Of a DNA stretch of 64,000 nucleotides, positions 21,210-33,600 are shown one piece after another. Position numbers and translations under genes: made by a program. Source of the stretch: Clonostachys chloroleuca. Taxonomy: Eukaryota > Ascomycota > Sordariomycetes > Hypocreales > Bionectriaceae. The notes under the pieces were generated by a model that saw only the letters and a program-made list of their open reading frames with translations, was not told the origin of the DNA and did no database searches. How positions within the stretch are numbered: position 1 is the stretch's first letter; each line of letters begins with the position of its first letter. The DNA lies in NCBI GenBank assembly GCA_037952775.1, contig JBANAY010000004.1, positions 2,170,001 to 2,234,000 of the forward strand. The letters run 5' to 3'.

Positions 21210-23569
21210 TTACCAAGACTGAGGACCAAAGGTCTCACCAGGGCCGACCGTTTTTTGGACGTTTAGATCCACAGTGGCGTCTAGAGTGTTGAACACGTCA
21301 ACATTTCCCCACCACTGGGGCACCTTGGTGTTTGTAAGCTGGATGGTGAAGAAAATTAAAATGGTGCAGATGGCAAGACCTATGTCCAGGCCAGCTGAGG
21401 TGATATAGTTGTATTGCATCCACCAGCCGCGCCTGCGATTCTTGATCAGATTATTGAACACGAACCCAACGGCGCCCCAAGAGAGGTATGAGAGTGGTGT
21501 TCCTGGAGGAATATACCCGGAACCTCCAATTAATAGTGGAGTGTTGATGTTTTTGAAGAAGCGGGACTCAGGCCATACTTTTGAGCATACGAAGACAGCA
21601 ATCGGCAGGATAAGGCCAAGGAGGAAGAACCAAAGCACTGAGTTGTAAATCATGCCTGGATTGAAGATTCGAGCTGGCCCAACCAAGCCCCAAACCACCG
21701 AAGAAGTGAAGAACGTGTTTCCATAGGGACATGTGAATTTGTTGACCTGGTCAACCGCACAGATGTTCGGAATGGCATTCAGGGCCCACCCATACACAGC
21801 AACCTGGACGAGGCTCCCCCAGAACGTGGCGACAGTTTGAGCCCAGAAAAGCGCCTTTGGTGGCACTTTCATGTAGTGGCCAAGCTTCAGGTCCTGGACG
21901 AATGCAAGGCCCTGAAACATTGTAATATATCCGTATGTCTTGAAGAGCATCATTCCCAGTGGTCGGCCAGGTCGCATGTATCCAATGATGAACTCCGTGA
22001 TGACACTTAAACCTAGCTGAATATTCGAAATCGCCTGGATCATGCCTATGGGCACGATCCACACTGCCGGAATGATGAGAGACAGGACCAATGCCCACCA
22101 TGGCAACTGCGAGTCCCAGACAAGACAGGTGACGAAGGCGAGGGCGAGCATAAGTAGGAACATGGCCAGATACCACCAGTCAGGGGCGTCCGGATACTTC
22201 TTCATGAGACGCATGTGAATGTCATCTTCCTGGTCCCTGGCAGCTCGAAACCGCGCCCACAGATCCTTTCCGTTGAAAAGGGCGGTGTGCACAAGTACAG
22301 CGACAATTGTACCGAGTTGTAACCCGTAAGCAATCGCGTTGGTGGTGGAGACAAAGACAGGCGAGTATTCCTTGTACTTTTGGGCATCGAGAGTAAAGCC
22401 TGTACCCAAGACACGGCTGACATTGTATGGAGCTCCAGTATTGTCGTAAACACGTGCGGTGCTCATTGGAAGATATGCAGAGTACCAAGCTTCTGAGTAG
22501 TGGGCAATGATGCCACCTAGAATGACAAAGATAAACATGCCGGCCACCATGTTGGCTATTGCAGTCCAGGGAGGAATGAGAGGGCTGGCGAGGAATCCAC
22601 TGACGTATGTCCAGTCGAATGTAATAGGAATCAAAGATAAACCGGAAAATCCCCCGAAGAGCTGGTTGACAATGGGACTCTTTGGTTTTATCCACGTCGC
22701 AAAAGCGAAGACGCTCAGGCCCTGGAACAGGACACCAGGAATCCAGTACCATGCAAAGGCCCCTATCATGACGTAAAGAAAGTATCTGTAGCGCCCGATA
22801 ACCCAACCGCTTTCCATTCCTGTGGTAGTCGGTGTTTTGTCGTGGAGTGTGGTGAACAGCGTCGTATTGACAAGAGTCGCTGGCCAAATCATAGCAGCAG
22901 GCCACACGAGAAATCTCCTGCACAAACCCGCCATGCCATATCCCATCATTTGGGTAGACACGATGAGCAGGATGCGGAAACCCCAGCCAAAACTATAGCC
23001 ATAGAACTTTTCCTGCGTAAGGAGTAACTAGGTCTAATGAGTTCCATTCGTAGTCCCTTGATCATGGGGGAGACACATACCTCGGTACCGTAGAGATATC
23101 CATTTCCAAATGATGCATTAGCCATGACGACGATGACAGTATGCTCTTTCTTATTGAAGGGTCCTGGATTCAATGACATCTTGTGGCCAAGGAGTGTAAT
23201 CGTTTTGTCTGGCATCAGCCGCGCCCAGAGGACGCCCAACGGATACGCCACAAGTTGGGCGACGATTGAAGTAATGAAAATGCTCGGATTACGGAGGGAG
23301 AAGAGCATATTGAGTCCGGAGCCAACGGTGGTCAGAATGAGCCCAATCACCCAGGCACGCAATGTGCTCGCGGGGACATCTTCATCCACAACTGGCACTG
23401 CGGCTTGGACCTCTACCGAGACTACCGCCTCTTCGCCGTTTTTTATCTCAGCATCGTATGAAGATAGGACTTCGCCTACTTCCTGCTCCTTCTTGACGTC
23501 GATATGGGCTCTTGTTGCTGTCTCGATGTCGAGATTCTCACGCCCCAGACCGCTCGCGTAAGCTGCCAT
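21210..23569 (-). CDS. OPT family oligopeptide transporter, two exons
   Basis: Exon 1 is 23081-23569 and exon 2 21210-23012, separated by a 68-nt intron (GTATGT...ACGCAG, phase 0), giving 763 residues. An in-frame extension up to 23683 adds 38 residues (starting MELYMGASS), but the start at 23569 (MAAYASGLGREN) looks more natural. After a hydrophilic, acidic N-terminus of about 65 residues come roughly 12-16 hydrophobic segments. The family signature NPGPFNKKEH is at 134-143, and the conserved GHYMKVPPK lies near 541-549. OPT proteins import tri- to pentapeptides, glutathione-type peptides or metal chelates with protons across the plasma membrane. The divergent neighbour is a D-serine dehydratase-like enzyme. 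The shared promoter carries the same 26-bp element as the S9 pair, so peptide import is the likely role. Confidence 0.92.
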
Positions 23570-23913
23570 ATTGATATACGTCCCAAAGATTCGAAGCAAG
23601 TCTTTTGAAAGTCGAGGGAACCAGATATCTCTGTGAAAGGAGTTGGATTTGTGGACTGAACTCGCGCCCATATATAATTCCATAATTGTCGGTGCTCTGG
23701 CCGTAGATCCCGAAGTGGAGACTGGGCAGCCAAAAGACGGGGCCCCACGGGGTTCACCGTCCCCAGTCTGGAGTGGCCAGCATACTCGGCTTGTTCGGAG
23801 CCTTTACCGAATGATCTGCTCTAAAACGGACTGTCACTGTGACTGGATCTCTGATATTCCACCTGATCTGATCTGGTGACTGAACTCGGAATTGACAACA
23901 TCTTCTCGTCCTT
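23570..23913. promoter_or_regulatory. Bidirectional promoter of the OPT and D-serine dehydratase-like genes
   Basis: Divergent intergenic region of 344 bp between the inferred start codons. It contains the second copy of the 26-bp element. If the transporter starts at 23683 the region is 230 bp. Confidence 0.6.
23786..23811. promoter_or_regulatory. Candidate regulator site, copy 2 (core TTCGGAGCCTTTACCGAA)
   Basis: The 18-bp core at 23794-23811 has the CGG-N8-CCG inverted-repeat layout. Across 26 bp it differs from 16293-16318 at two positions only. It lies midway between the two divergent start codons. Confidence 0.6.
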
Positions 23914-25259
23914 ATGATGGATTATTCATTGGAAAATCACAAGGCATTCATCGGCAAACCCGCCTCTGAGCTGCCCACTCCGGCCTTTGTCGTCAAATTA
24001 CCTGTGCTAAAAAATAACATAAAAAAACTTCATCGCGATGTGGAGAATTTAGGAATATCGTTTAGGCCTCACGTAAAAACACTCAAGGTGCGGCCATAAT
24101 TTACCAAGATTACCATCCTTCGATCACTCACGATTCAATCTAGTCCATCGAGGTCACAAGGTTAATGCTTGGAGAAGGCAAATATAGATCTATTATCGCG
24201 TCAACAATAGCCGAAATTAGAGGCGCGCTTCCCCTGGTTCAGGAGGGCATCTTGGATGAGGTAATATTATACTATGACCACAACACCTAAATCATAATAC
24301 TAAACAGGGACTACAGTGTCTTTACGGCCTACCCATCTACCAGGGTGTTCTCCCCCAGCTAGTTGAGTTGAGAAAGTCAGTTCGCATTCTCCTCATGGTC
24401 GACAATGAACAGCAAATCACTCACCTCGAAAAAATTATTGGCCAAAACCCTTGGGACATCTTCATCAAGATTGATGTTGGCTCTCACCGGGCTGGTGTGC
24501 CCACTGCCAGCCCCGCCCTCCAACGTCTGATCCAACGCGCCGAGGCATCGCCGGCTGTCAACATCTACGGCATTTACTGTCATGCGGGACATTCGTACGG
24601 CGGTCGATCGCGCGACGATGCTGAAAGCTTGCTGAAAGTTGAAATCTCCAGTGTTCTTGAAACTGCAAAGCTTCTCCCTGTCAACAGAGGCGTTGTTGTC
24701 TCCATTGGCTCAACACCAACTGCGCATGTAGTGAAGAGCCTGAGGGCCGCTGTACCGGCCAATGTGAAGCTGGAATTGCATGCAGGTCAGTATACAACAT
24801 TATTGAAAACTCCAAGTACCTAGTATCACCCTGAGCCAACAAAACAAATTTGTAGGGAATTTCCCGTGCAACGACCTCCAGCAAATGTCTACTGGTCTTG
24901 TCATTGAAAGCGACCAGGCCTGTTACGTGGCGACAGAACTCTGTAGCGTTTATCCGGAAAGAAATGAAGCTCTCGTAAATGCCGGCGTGATCGCTCTATC
25001 CCGAGAATCGAGCGCTTACTCGGGGTTTGGACGAGTGGTAGGCCATCCTGCCTGGGGCGTGGCGAGGCTTTCGCAGGAACATGGTATTTTGGGAACCGAG
25101 GAAAAGGATCAATCGGTGAATGATGTGTTCAAGGTCGGAGAGCGGGTGGACTTGTATTGTAATCATGTGTGCATAACAGCAGCGGCGTTTTTCGTGTTCT
25201 ATATTGTGGACGAGAACAATGTTGTGAGAGATACTTGGCTTCCTTGGAAGGGTTGGTAA
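23914..25259 (+). CDS. D-serine dehydratase / D-threonine aldolase-like PLP enzyme, four exons
   Basis: Inferred exons are 23914-24087, 24144-24260, 24317-24785 and 24856-25259, giving 387 residues. Introns are 56, 56 and 70 nt. The N-terminal alanine-racemase-type barrel holds the candidate PLP lysine K55 in RPHVKT. A segment around IKIDVGSHRAGV and YCHAGHSY follows. The C-terminus has NHVC (H357, C359), matching the zinc ligands of eukaryotic D-serine dehydratases. Members deaminate D-serine or D-threonine to keto acids or cleave D-3-hydroxy amino acids. The match is to the fold-type III family. Which D-amino acid is used cannot be decided. Intron 1 has a weak donor (GTGCGG). The stop codon is followed within a few bases by AT block 2, so the 3' UTR lies in RIP-type DNA. 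Confidence 0.87.
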
Positions 25260-26072
25260 ACTATATTTGTATTTGCGTATTATTTATATATTTAAAATAT
25301 AACCAGTATATATTAACAGCAGAAATAATTCTAATTTACTGGATTTATTAGAGTTTATATATTAGATAGTACTATATAAAACTATATTTAGTCTTTTAAT
25401 TAGTATATAGTAACTTTATAATTAGCTATTATATTCTTTAAATATTCTATAGTAATAATTAATTAACCTACTATAATTCTAAATACTATCTAATTAACTT
25501 TATTTAATTTAATTTTTCCTTTTAATAAACTTTTTAATAATTCTATTTTATTTAATTAATTCTCTTCTATCTATTTAATATTATTAACTAATAGACTTTT
25601 AAACTTAAAGAACTATTTTAGTTTAGATTAATTTAATTTAGTATATTATCTACTAATACTATATATAGTATATTAGATTATAATAATTATTAAGTATTAG
25701 AGGAATATTTATATAATTCTCTATAAATATATTAAAGATTAGAATTATCTATATACTTTCTTATTAGCTAGCTACTAGATAGAATAATAGCTCTAATAGG
25801 TATAACTACTAAGTCTATATAAGAGAGAGTAGCTTTATTATTATAAGTAAATTTATAATAAATTATAGATTTAAATAATTAATATCTAAAAAGAGATTCT
25901 AATAGTTCTTATTAATAATAACTATTATAAGTATAAAAATCTAGTTATTTATAATAACTAAGCTCTAGCTATAGGGGATAATAATATTAGAGGTATTTAT
26001 TATTATAATTATAAGGAGAGATAGTTAGTAGTTAGTAATTAGGAATTAGTAATAATAAGCTTAGAGAGATAT

Positions 26073-26448
26073 TATAACAGTTGGATAACTTATACTGAAC
26101 AGGGTCTAGGGTAGATCAGGGTTAAACTAATTAGAGTATTATTCTGAGTAATATAATTAGATTATTATATAGCTATATAATATAAGTTACTATTAATATA
26201 TAAGTATTATAGAGCTAGTAATAATAATTATATAGATAATTATATTAATAACTATCTAGAAGAGTATTTAAGCTATAGAAATAAATATATATATATACTA
26301 GTATATTTACTAGAGTATTTATAATAGTTTTTACTTAAGACTTTACTTATCTAAAGTAAAGTTACTCTTATTAGTTACTAAGGTAGATTAATACTATTTA
26401 CTTTATATATAACTTATTATAGTCTGAAAGTAGTCTTTATTTATAATA
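26073..26448 (-). mobile_element. Gypsy-family LTR, copy A (376 bp), with internal remnant to 28031
   Basis: Begins TATAACAG and ends TTATAATA (TG...CA after C-to-T change). The purine-rich tract GAGAGGGGG on the minus strand lies directly to its right (complement CCCCCTCTC at 26453), as expected for the 3' LTR of a minus-strand element. Internal sequence up to about 28031 aligns with 31056-32560 of copy C. Copy B interrupts it at 28032. Confidence 0.75.
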
Positions 26449-28031
26449 TAATACCCCCTCTCTATTAATCTTATTTCTAAAGCTATTTTATTATACTATA
26501 CTATTATTATATATATTTAATTCTATATTTATTTTATATAGTAATTACTTATTAATAAAATATCTAGCTATATATTAAAATAAAAGAAATCTAAATTAGT
26601 ATATAATTATATCTAAAAGTTAGAATATATTATTATATATAGTTTTAAGGTTTTTCTATATTCTTATTATATTAAGAAAGATATTTTATATATTATTATT
26701 CTAAATATTAATTATTATATAACTTATTATTATTTAGATTATTTATATAATTATTTATAGTTCCTAATATTATTAAGTAAGTATATTTATAGTTAATACT
26801 TATTATAGCTACTAACTTATATAGTTAAAAAAATTAATAAGAAGCTCTTTTATCTTAAGAATAAAAAGTCCTAGGCTGAGATAGTATTAGCTAAGGTTTT
26901 TATATAAATTTCTTATTTATAGAAGATATAGAAATAGCTTTATAAGAAGGGGATAAAAATACTAAAGAAGGGTCTAGATAATATAGAAGTATTAGAAGAG
27001 AAGAAATAGAAAGAGATAGAGGAGAAAAATTATTATAAGGAATTAGAATATATTTAGACTTAGGAAAATAAGCTAGCTTTTTAGATCTAAAGTACTTATA
27101 CTATAGAGATAGTTAATTTTTCTAGTTTTTTCTTTAATTCTTCTATAGAGGATCTTTTTAGTAATATTATTTAAAGTAGTATTATTAATTCTTCTTCTTC
27201 TAGTAGAACTAGTAGATAAATTACTAGTAGTTCTTTAGATATTTAGCAGATTTCTATATATTATCTCTTTTATTATATTCTTTTTATTTTATTAAATAAA
27301 ATATCTATTTATTTTTAATCTTCTTTTTTAATATTTTTCTAGTTTATATTCTTCTTTATAGATTTTAATTAGATAGTCTTAATCTAGAGTATTTTCTAAT
27401 ACCTTTTTAAATAGTAAGATATAAAAAACTAAGTAAATATATATTATATTTAGTAATAATAGTTTATAGTTAGTATCTGATTTTTTATCTTTAATTTTAA
27501 ATAGTTTAAGTTTTTTATAATCTAATTTATTATTTAGTTATATTATTATAATATTTTTATAGAGTAAATATACTTTATCTCTCTCTTTTAAAATTAGTTC
27601 TTTTAATCTTATTTTATTATAATATCTCTTTATTCTTTTTTAGATAAATTCTAATTCTATTTTTATTTCTATATATAATAAATATAGTATTTCTTTTATA
27701 AGTATAGTAGTAGGTATATCTAGTCTATTAAGTATTTATTAATTCTAGAATTCTAGTTTATAACTATAGTTTATATATATAGATATAAGTTAAGTTAATT
27801 TTTATACTAAACTATTATATATAATTTATATTATAGGTAATAGTTATATCTAATTATCTTATTTATAGTTAATATATACTTATAAATATTATTCTAGTAT
27901 TTAGTTTAAATATTCTATTTATCTATTACTCTAGGAATAATAAACTATTAAAAGCTTATACTTAGTACCTATTTATACTATAAGTAATTATTAAAATTTA
28001 GAGATAAATATTATTTCTATATTTAAGATTA

Positions 28032-28408
28032 TATAACAGTTGGATAACTTATACTGAACAGGGTCTAGGGTAGGTTAGGGTTAAACTAATTAGAGTATTA
28101 TTCTGAGTAGTATAATTAGGTTATCTTAGGCTATATAATATAAGTTACTATTAATATATAAGTATTATAGAGCTAGTAATAATAGATATATAGATAATAT
28201 TATTAATAACTGTTTAAAAGAGTATTTAAGCTATAAGAATAAATATATATATATATTAGGGTAATATATATAATATAGAATATATTATTAGTAATTAGTT
28301 AGTAGTATAAGTAATATATAAAATATTAACTATATTATTTAATTATATATAACCTTATATAATAACTAAGGCTGATCCTATTAGGTAATATAGGGGTTAT
28401 TTATAATA
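28032..28408 (-). mobile_element. Gypsy-family LTR, copy B (377 bp), with internal remnant to 29094
   Basis: This LTR is homologous to copy A and has inserted into the internal part of that copy, so the family nested in itself. A purine tract (complement CCCCTCC) lies directly to its right. Internal sequence to 29094 aligns with copy C up to about 31732 and then stops at the 880-bp repeat. The far LTR of this copy is missing. Confidence 0.75.
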
Positions 28409-29094
28409 TAATATCCCCTCCTATTAGTTTTATCCTTAAGACTATATTTAATAGCCTAGTTAGTATATTATCTAATTTCCTTTCTTTATTATTTATACTA
28501 ATACTCTATTATCTAATTATATTTTAAAAATAAAAGTATTAAGAACTGAGTTATTTATAATTTATAAAAATACTCTTCTTTTTACTATTCTAAATAATCC
28601 TTCTATTATATTAGTATATTCTTACTATAAGAGTTATAGTAAGTATTCTTATTAAGTATCCCTATTAGATTCTTCTTATTATATAGAATATATATTATAT
28701 AGTTAATTATATTATAATATTTAAGGCTTATTAGTATAGTAGATTTATTATATTAGGATCTATTATTAATAGACTAAGAAGGAGCTAGATATAGTAGAGG
28801 AGGAGTTAGAGTATATAAGTACTAAGATATAGTATTTATATAAATAAAAGAAAATATAGCTTAATAAGATAATATAAGCAGTATCCTATAGTATTAATAG
28901 TATTAAGGAGTTAGAGTAGGTAGAATATAAGGAGGTAGAGGAGGTAGTCTATAAGGCAGCTTCTTTTTTAGAGGTTACTTCTTTATCTGAGCTTATATTC
29001 TTAGAGATTAAGATTAATCTGGTATTTCTTTAAGAGGGTATAGAGCTTTCTCCTTCTTAGTTTATTAGAATAGGTATTTCTAAGCCTAGTAATA

Positions 29095-29977
29095 TTGAAA
29101 TTATAGTAGCCTACAAGGTATATTAGGCCTTAAGACTACTATAACTAGCAGCAGTAGAAAATTTAGCTTCTAACTTATAGTAAATACTCCTCTATAACTT
29201 AGTTAAATTTTATACTAAAAAGTTAGTTTAGAGTATATTTTATAGTATAAAAGAATCTTATTTTAGTAAGAGGAACTAGAAAAATATACTAATTTCTCTT
29301 ATAGATCTACTAACTAAAAACTACTCTAAAACCTACTATAATAGTTTCCTAGGCTACTTTTAATTTTCTATAAAATTTATTACTATAGGAAATCTAAAAA
29401 ATTAACTTATAACTACTAAACTATAAGATAGATATATATAACCTTTTTAAGATCTACTTTTATCTGAAAGAGCTAGTTAAGCTAATTAGTTAAGTATAGA
29501 TATTAGATATCTTATCTTTAAAGCTAAAGGAGATATCTAAGATCTAAGATCTAGTCTAGGGTAGATTAGTTATAGGGTAGCTTAGGTATAGGTTAGGCTA
29601 CTAGAAGTTACTCAGATTTTTCCTGAATTTTCTAGACCCTTATTTAGGCTAATATAGCCTAATAACCTATAAATAATACTGCTGACGCTCCTAGCCCTAA
29701 AGAGGAACTGGAGCCCGCTAAGCTGTAGCGGTTATAGCGGCCTGTAGCCACTGACCCACAGTAGCTGCAACCGCTATTGGCTAGTGATCGTAGTCGCTAT
29801 CGGATAGCGGTCTCAATCGCTATTGGCTAGCTGTTACAGGGGATAGCGATCGCTAACAGTTAGTAGCTACAATCGCTAACAGTTAGTGGTTGCAACCGCT
29901 AGAGGTTAGTGGTTACAACCGCTAACTTATAGCGATACAGTCACTAACTTATAGTAGCTATAGTCTCTTAATTCAAT
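29095..29977 (+). repeat. 883-bp repeat element, copy 2
   Basis: Same orientation as copy 3 (33306-34167) but with more C-to-T and G-to-A changes. Its left flank is Gypsy internal sequence and its right flank is the unrelated degenerate segment also seen at 8741, so this copy sits on a junction between two repeat families. Confidence 0.75.
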
Positions 29978-30672
29978 AATAATATTAATAAAACTACTAA
30001 TAGGAGTTATAATATAAAAAATATACTAAGGAGGAATATTTATAAATATATAATTAGCTAAGAAAAAGAGAAAAAAAAGAGAAACTTTCTATAAGATTAT
30101 AATAAAAGTATTTATTTAAGAGCTATTTTATACTTTCCCTTTTATATCTTATATATAGAGTTATATTTAATAGGAGTTCTTACTTTATAGCTTATTTTTA
30201 TAATTATAAACCTATTTAAACTATATAATAATAAGAAGTTTAATTAAATATACTATTGAATAGAGAAAATAAATATATTTATTATAAATATACTTTAAAA
30301 AGCCTAAATAATAAAGTAAAATAAAATTTAATACTATAATATAAACTAACTACTTAGTTTATTTAAGTAATCTAATAATAATAATAATAAATTATAAGTA
30401 TTATTTTATTAAAATTAATCTTATTTATATAAACCTAATCTTAATTATTCTATTTTAATTTTTAATTTCTTTTTAATAATTTAATACTATTATATAAATA
30501 AACTATTAATAAGTATTTAATTTAATATTATAATATAGATAATAGCTTCTACCCTGGGGAGATATATTAGAACTAAGGTTTTATATAATCTAATATAATT
30601 AGTTATAATTAAGAGTAGTTTACTCTAAATATATTTTCTTTTCTAGATTAGAAGAGTATTAGGTTTAAAGGA
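29978..30672 (+). repeat. Degenerate LTR-element segment, copy 2 (continues at 39012)
   Basis: Direct-orientation homologue of 8741-9424. It is interrupted at 30673 by Gypsy copy C and resumes at 39012-39133, where it matches 9425-9542. Confidence 0.7.
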
Positions 30673-33600
30673 TATAATAGTTTGGATAACTTATACTGAA
30701 CAGGGTCTAGGGTAGGTCAGGGTTAAACTAATTAGAGTATTATTCTGAGTAGTATAATCAGGTTATCTTTAGCTATATAATATAAGTTACTATTAATATA
30801 TAAGTATTATAGAGCTAGTAATAATAGATATATAGATAATATTATAGTAGAGTTATAACTATATTAATAACTATCTAAAAGAGTATTCTATCTAGTAAAA
30901 TAAATATATATATATACTAGGGGATTATTAAGGCTTAGTAATAATTCTAAGTTAAAGATTATAAGGATTATTATAAGATCTGAATAATCCAGGTATAATT
31001 AGAGGGAAAAAGTAGGGTCTATATATAATAGTATATATTAGTTAAATTTATAATATAATATCCTCTCTCTATTAGTTATATCCTTAAGACTAGATTTAGT
31101 AGCCTAGTTAGTAGGTATACTAACTTTTTCCTATTATTTTTTTATATTTTTTAGAATAATATCTAACTATATATAGAAATCTCTTTATAAGAAAACTATT
31201 TAATATAATTCTTTAATTAATACTATCTTACTTAATTCTTTTATAATAAAAATAGAGTATAATTACTATAAAGTATATAGCTATAAATATTTTAAATCTG
31301 AAGGTTCTTTATTAAGGTATTTTTATTATATTAAAAATAATTAAGCTTATTATAATACTTAGGGTCTAACTCCTAGCTAGCTATATTAGATTACTAATTA
31401 GTATAGAAAGCTTAAGTCTAAGCTTAAGATAATAGAGGAGTAGTATTAGCTTATAGATATAAAAATTTAATATCTTTATTAATAAAAGAAATTATAGCTT
31501 AATAAAATAATATAAATAGTATCTTATAGTATTAATAGTATTAAAGAGCTTAAGTATATTAAGAAGAAGAAGGTAGAAGAGGTAGCTTATAAAGCAGTTT
31601 CTTCTTTAGAGGTTATTCTTTTATTTAAGCTTATTTTCTTAGAGATTAAAATTAATTTAGTATTTTTTTAAGAGAGTATAGAGCTTTTTCCTTCTTAGTT
31701 TATTAGGATAGGTATTTCTAGGTCTGGTAATACTATTAGATAAGCTTTTAATAGTTCTTTAGATATTTAGTAAGTTCCTAAGTATTATTATTATTAGTAT
31801 ATTCTTTCTATTTAATAAAGTAGAATATTTATCTATTTCTAATTTCTTTCTTTAGTATTTTTTCTAGCTTATATTCTTCTTTATAGATCTTAATTAGATA
31901 GTCTTAATCTAGAGTATTTTCTAATACTTTTTTAAATAATAAAATATAAAAAACTAGGTAAATATATATTATATCTAGTAGTAATAGTTTATAGTTAGTA
32001 TTTAATTTTTTATTCTTAATTTTAAATAGTCTAAGTTTTTTATAATCTAATTTATTACTTAGTTATATTATTATAATATTTTTATAAAGTAAATAGATCT
32101 TATCTTCTTCCTTTAAGATTAGTTTCTTTAATTTTATTTTATTATAGTATTTTTTTATTCTTTTTTAGATAAATTCTAATTCTATTTTTATTTCTATATA
32201 TAATAAGTATAGTATTTCTTTTATAAGTATAGTAGTAAGTATATCTAGTCTATTAAATATTTATTAGTTTTAGAATTCTAGTTTATAATTATAATTTATA
32301 TATATAGATATAAGCTAGATAGATTCTTATACTAAACTATTATATATAATTTAAACTATAGGTAATAGTTATATCTAATTATTTTATTTATAATTAATAT
32401 ATACTTATAAGTATTATTCTAATATTTAGTTTAAATATTCTATTTATTTATTACTCTAGGGATAGTAAGCTATTAAAAGCTTATATTTAGTACCTATTTA
32501 TACTATAAGAGATTATTAAAATTTAGAGGTAAAAGTTATTTCTCTATTTAAAATTATTTCTTTAGATAATCTATAGTAACTAACTATATATTATAGGAAT
32601 TAATATATAAGATCTTCTATAGAGCTTACTTCTTTATATAGAATAAAATATTTATATTTTATAAGTTTATTAATAATAACTAGGATATTATTATACTATA
32701 CTCTTATTATAAGTTCTATTAATAATAGTAACTTAATAATATAGTTAAAGAATATTAATTATTATAATTATTCTAATACTAGAACTAGTTTAAGTTTTCT
32801 ATATAGTTTATATCTTATAAATTTAATTTATATATAAGTATTATATTTTAAAACTATAGTTTATATATCTTTTTATAGACTAGGGTAATTATAATATTAT
32901 TTTATCCTATTAAATATTTTTTTAACTCCTTAATATTCTAAGAGTAGGTATTTATAAATTTCTTTAATAAGTATTATTCTTATATTTTACTATAGTATTT
33001 TTATATCTAGTATAATATCTATCTGGACTTTAGTATATACTATTTCTCTTAGTATAATACCTAAAGTTTATTATATTAAATATCCTTTATTATTTATTAA
33101 AAATAATTATTTATTAGTTTTTAGAATTATTTATTTATATTTAGATTTCTAGCTAAAAGTATTAGCTTATTTATTTTCTAATTCTTTTTAATATATAATT
33201 TTATAATTAAACTTAGATAAGTATTTAGTATAGTATATTTATTATTTATTAAATTATTAGATTATAGTAAAGTACTAAATATTCTTATAGTCTATATATA
33301 TCTTATTGAAATTACAGTGGCCTACAAGGTGCATTAGGCCTTGAGACCGCTATAACTAGCAGCAGTAGAAAATTTAGCTTCTAACTTATAGTAAATACTC
33401 CTCTATAACTTAGTCAAATTTTATACTAGAAAGTTAGTTTATAGTGTATTTTATAGTATAAAAGAATCTTATTTTAGTAAGAGGAACTGGAAAAATATAC
33501 TAATTTCTCTTATAGGTCTACCAACTAAAAACTACTCTAAAACCCGCTATAGCAGCTTCCCAGGCTACTTTTGATTTTTCTATAAAATTTATTACTATAG

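Noticed and set aside
23570..23683. N-terminal extension of the OPT transporter to Met at 23683
   Set aside because: The extra 38 residues look like translated leader; the start at 23569 fits better. Retained only as an alternative.
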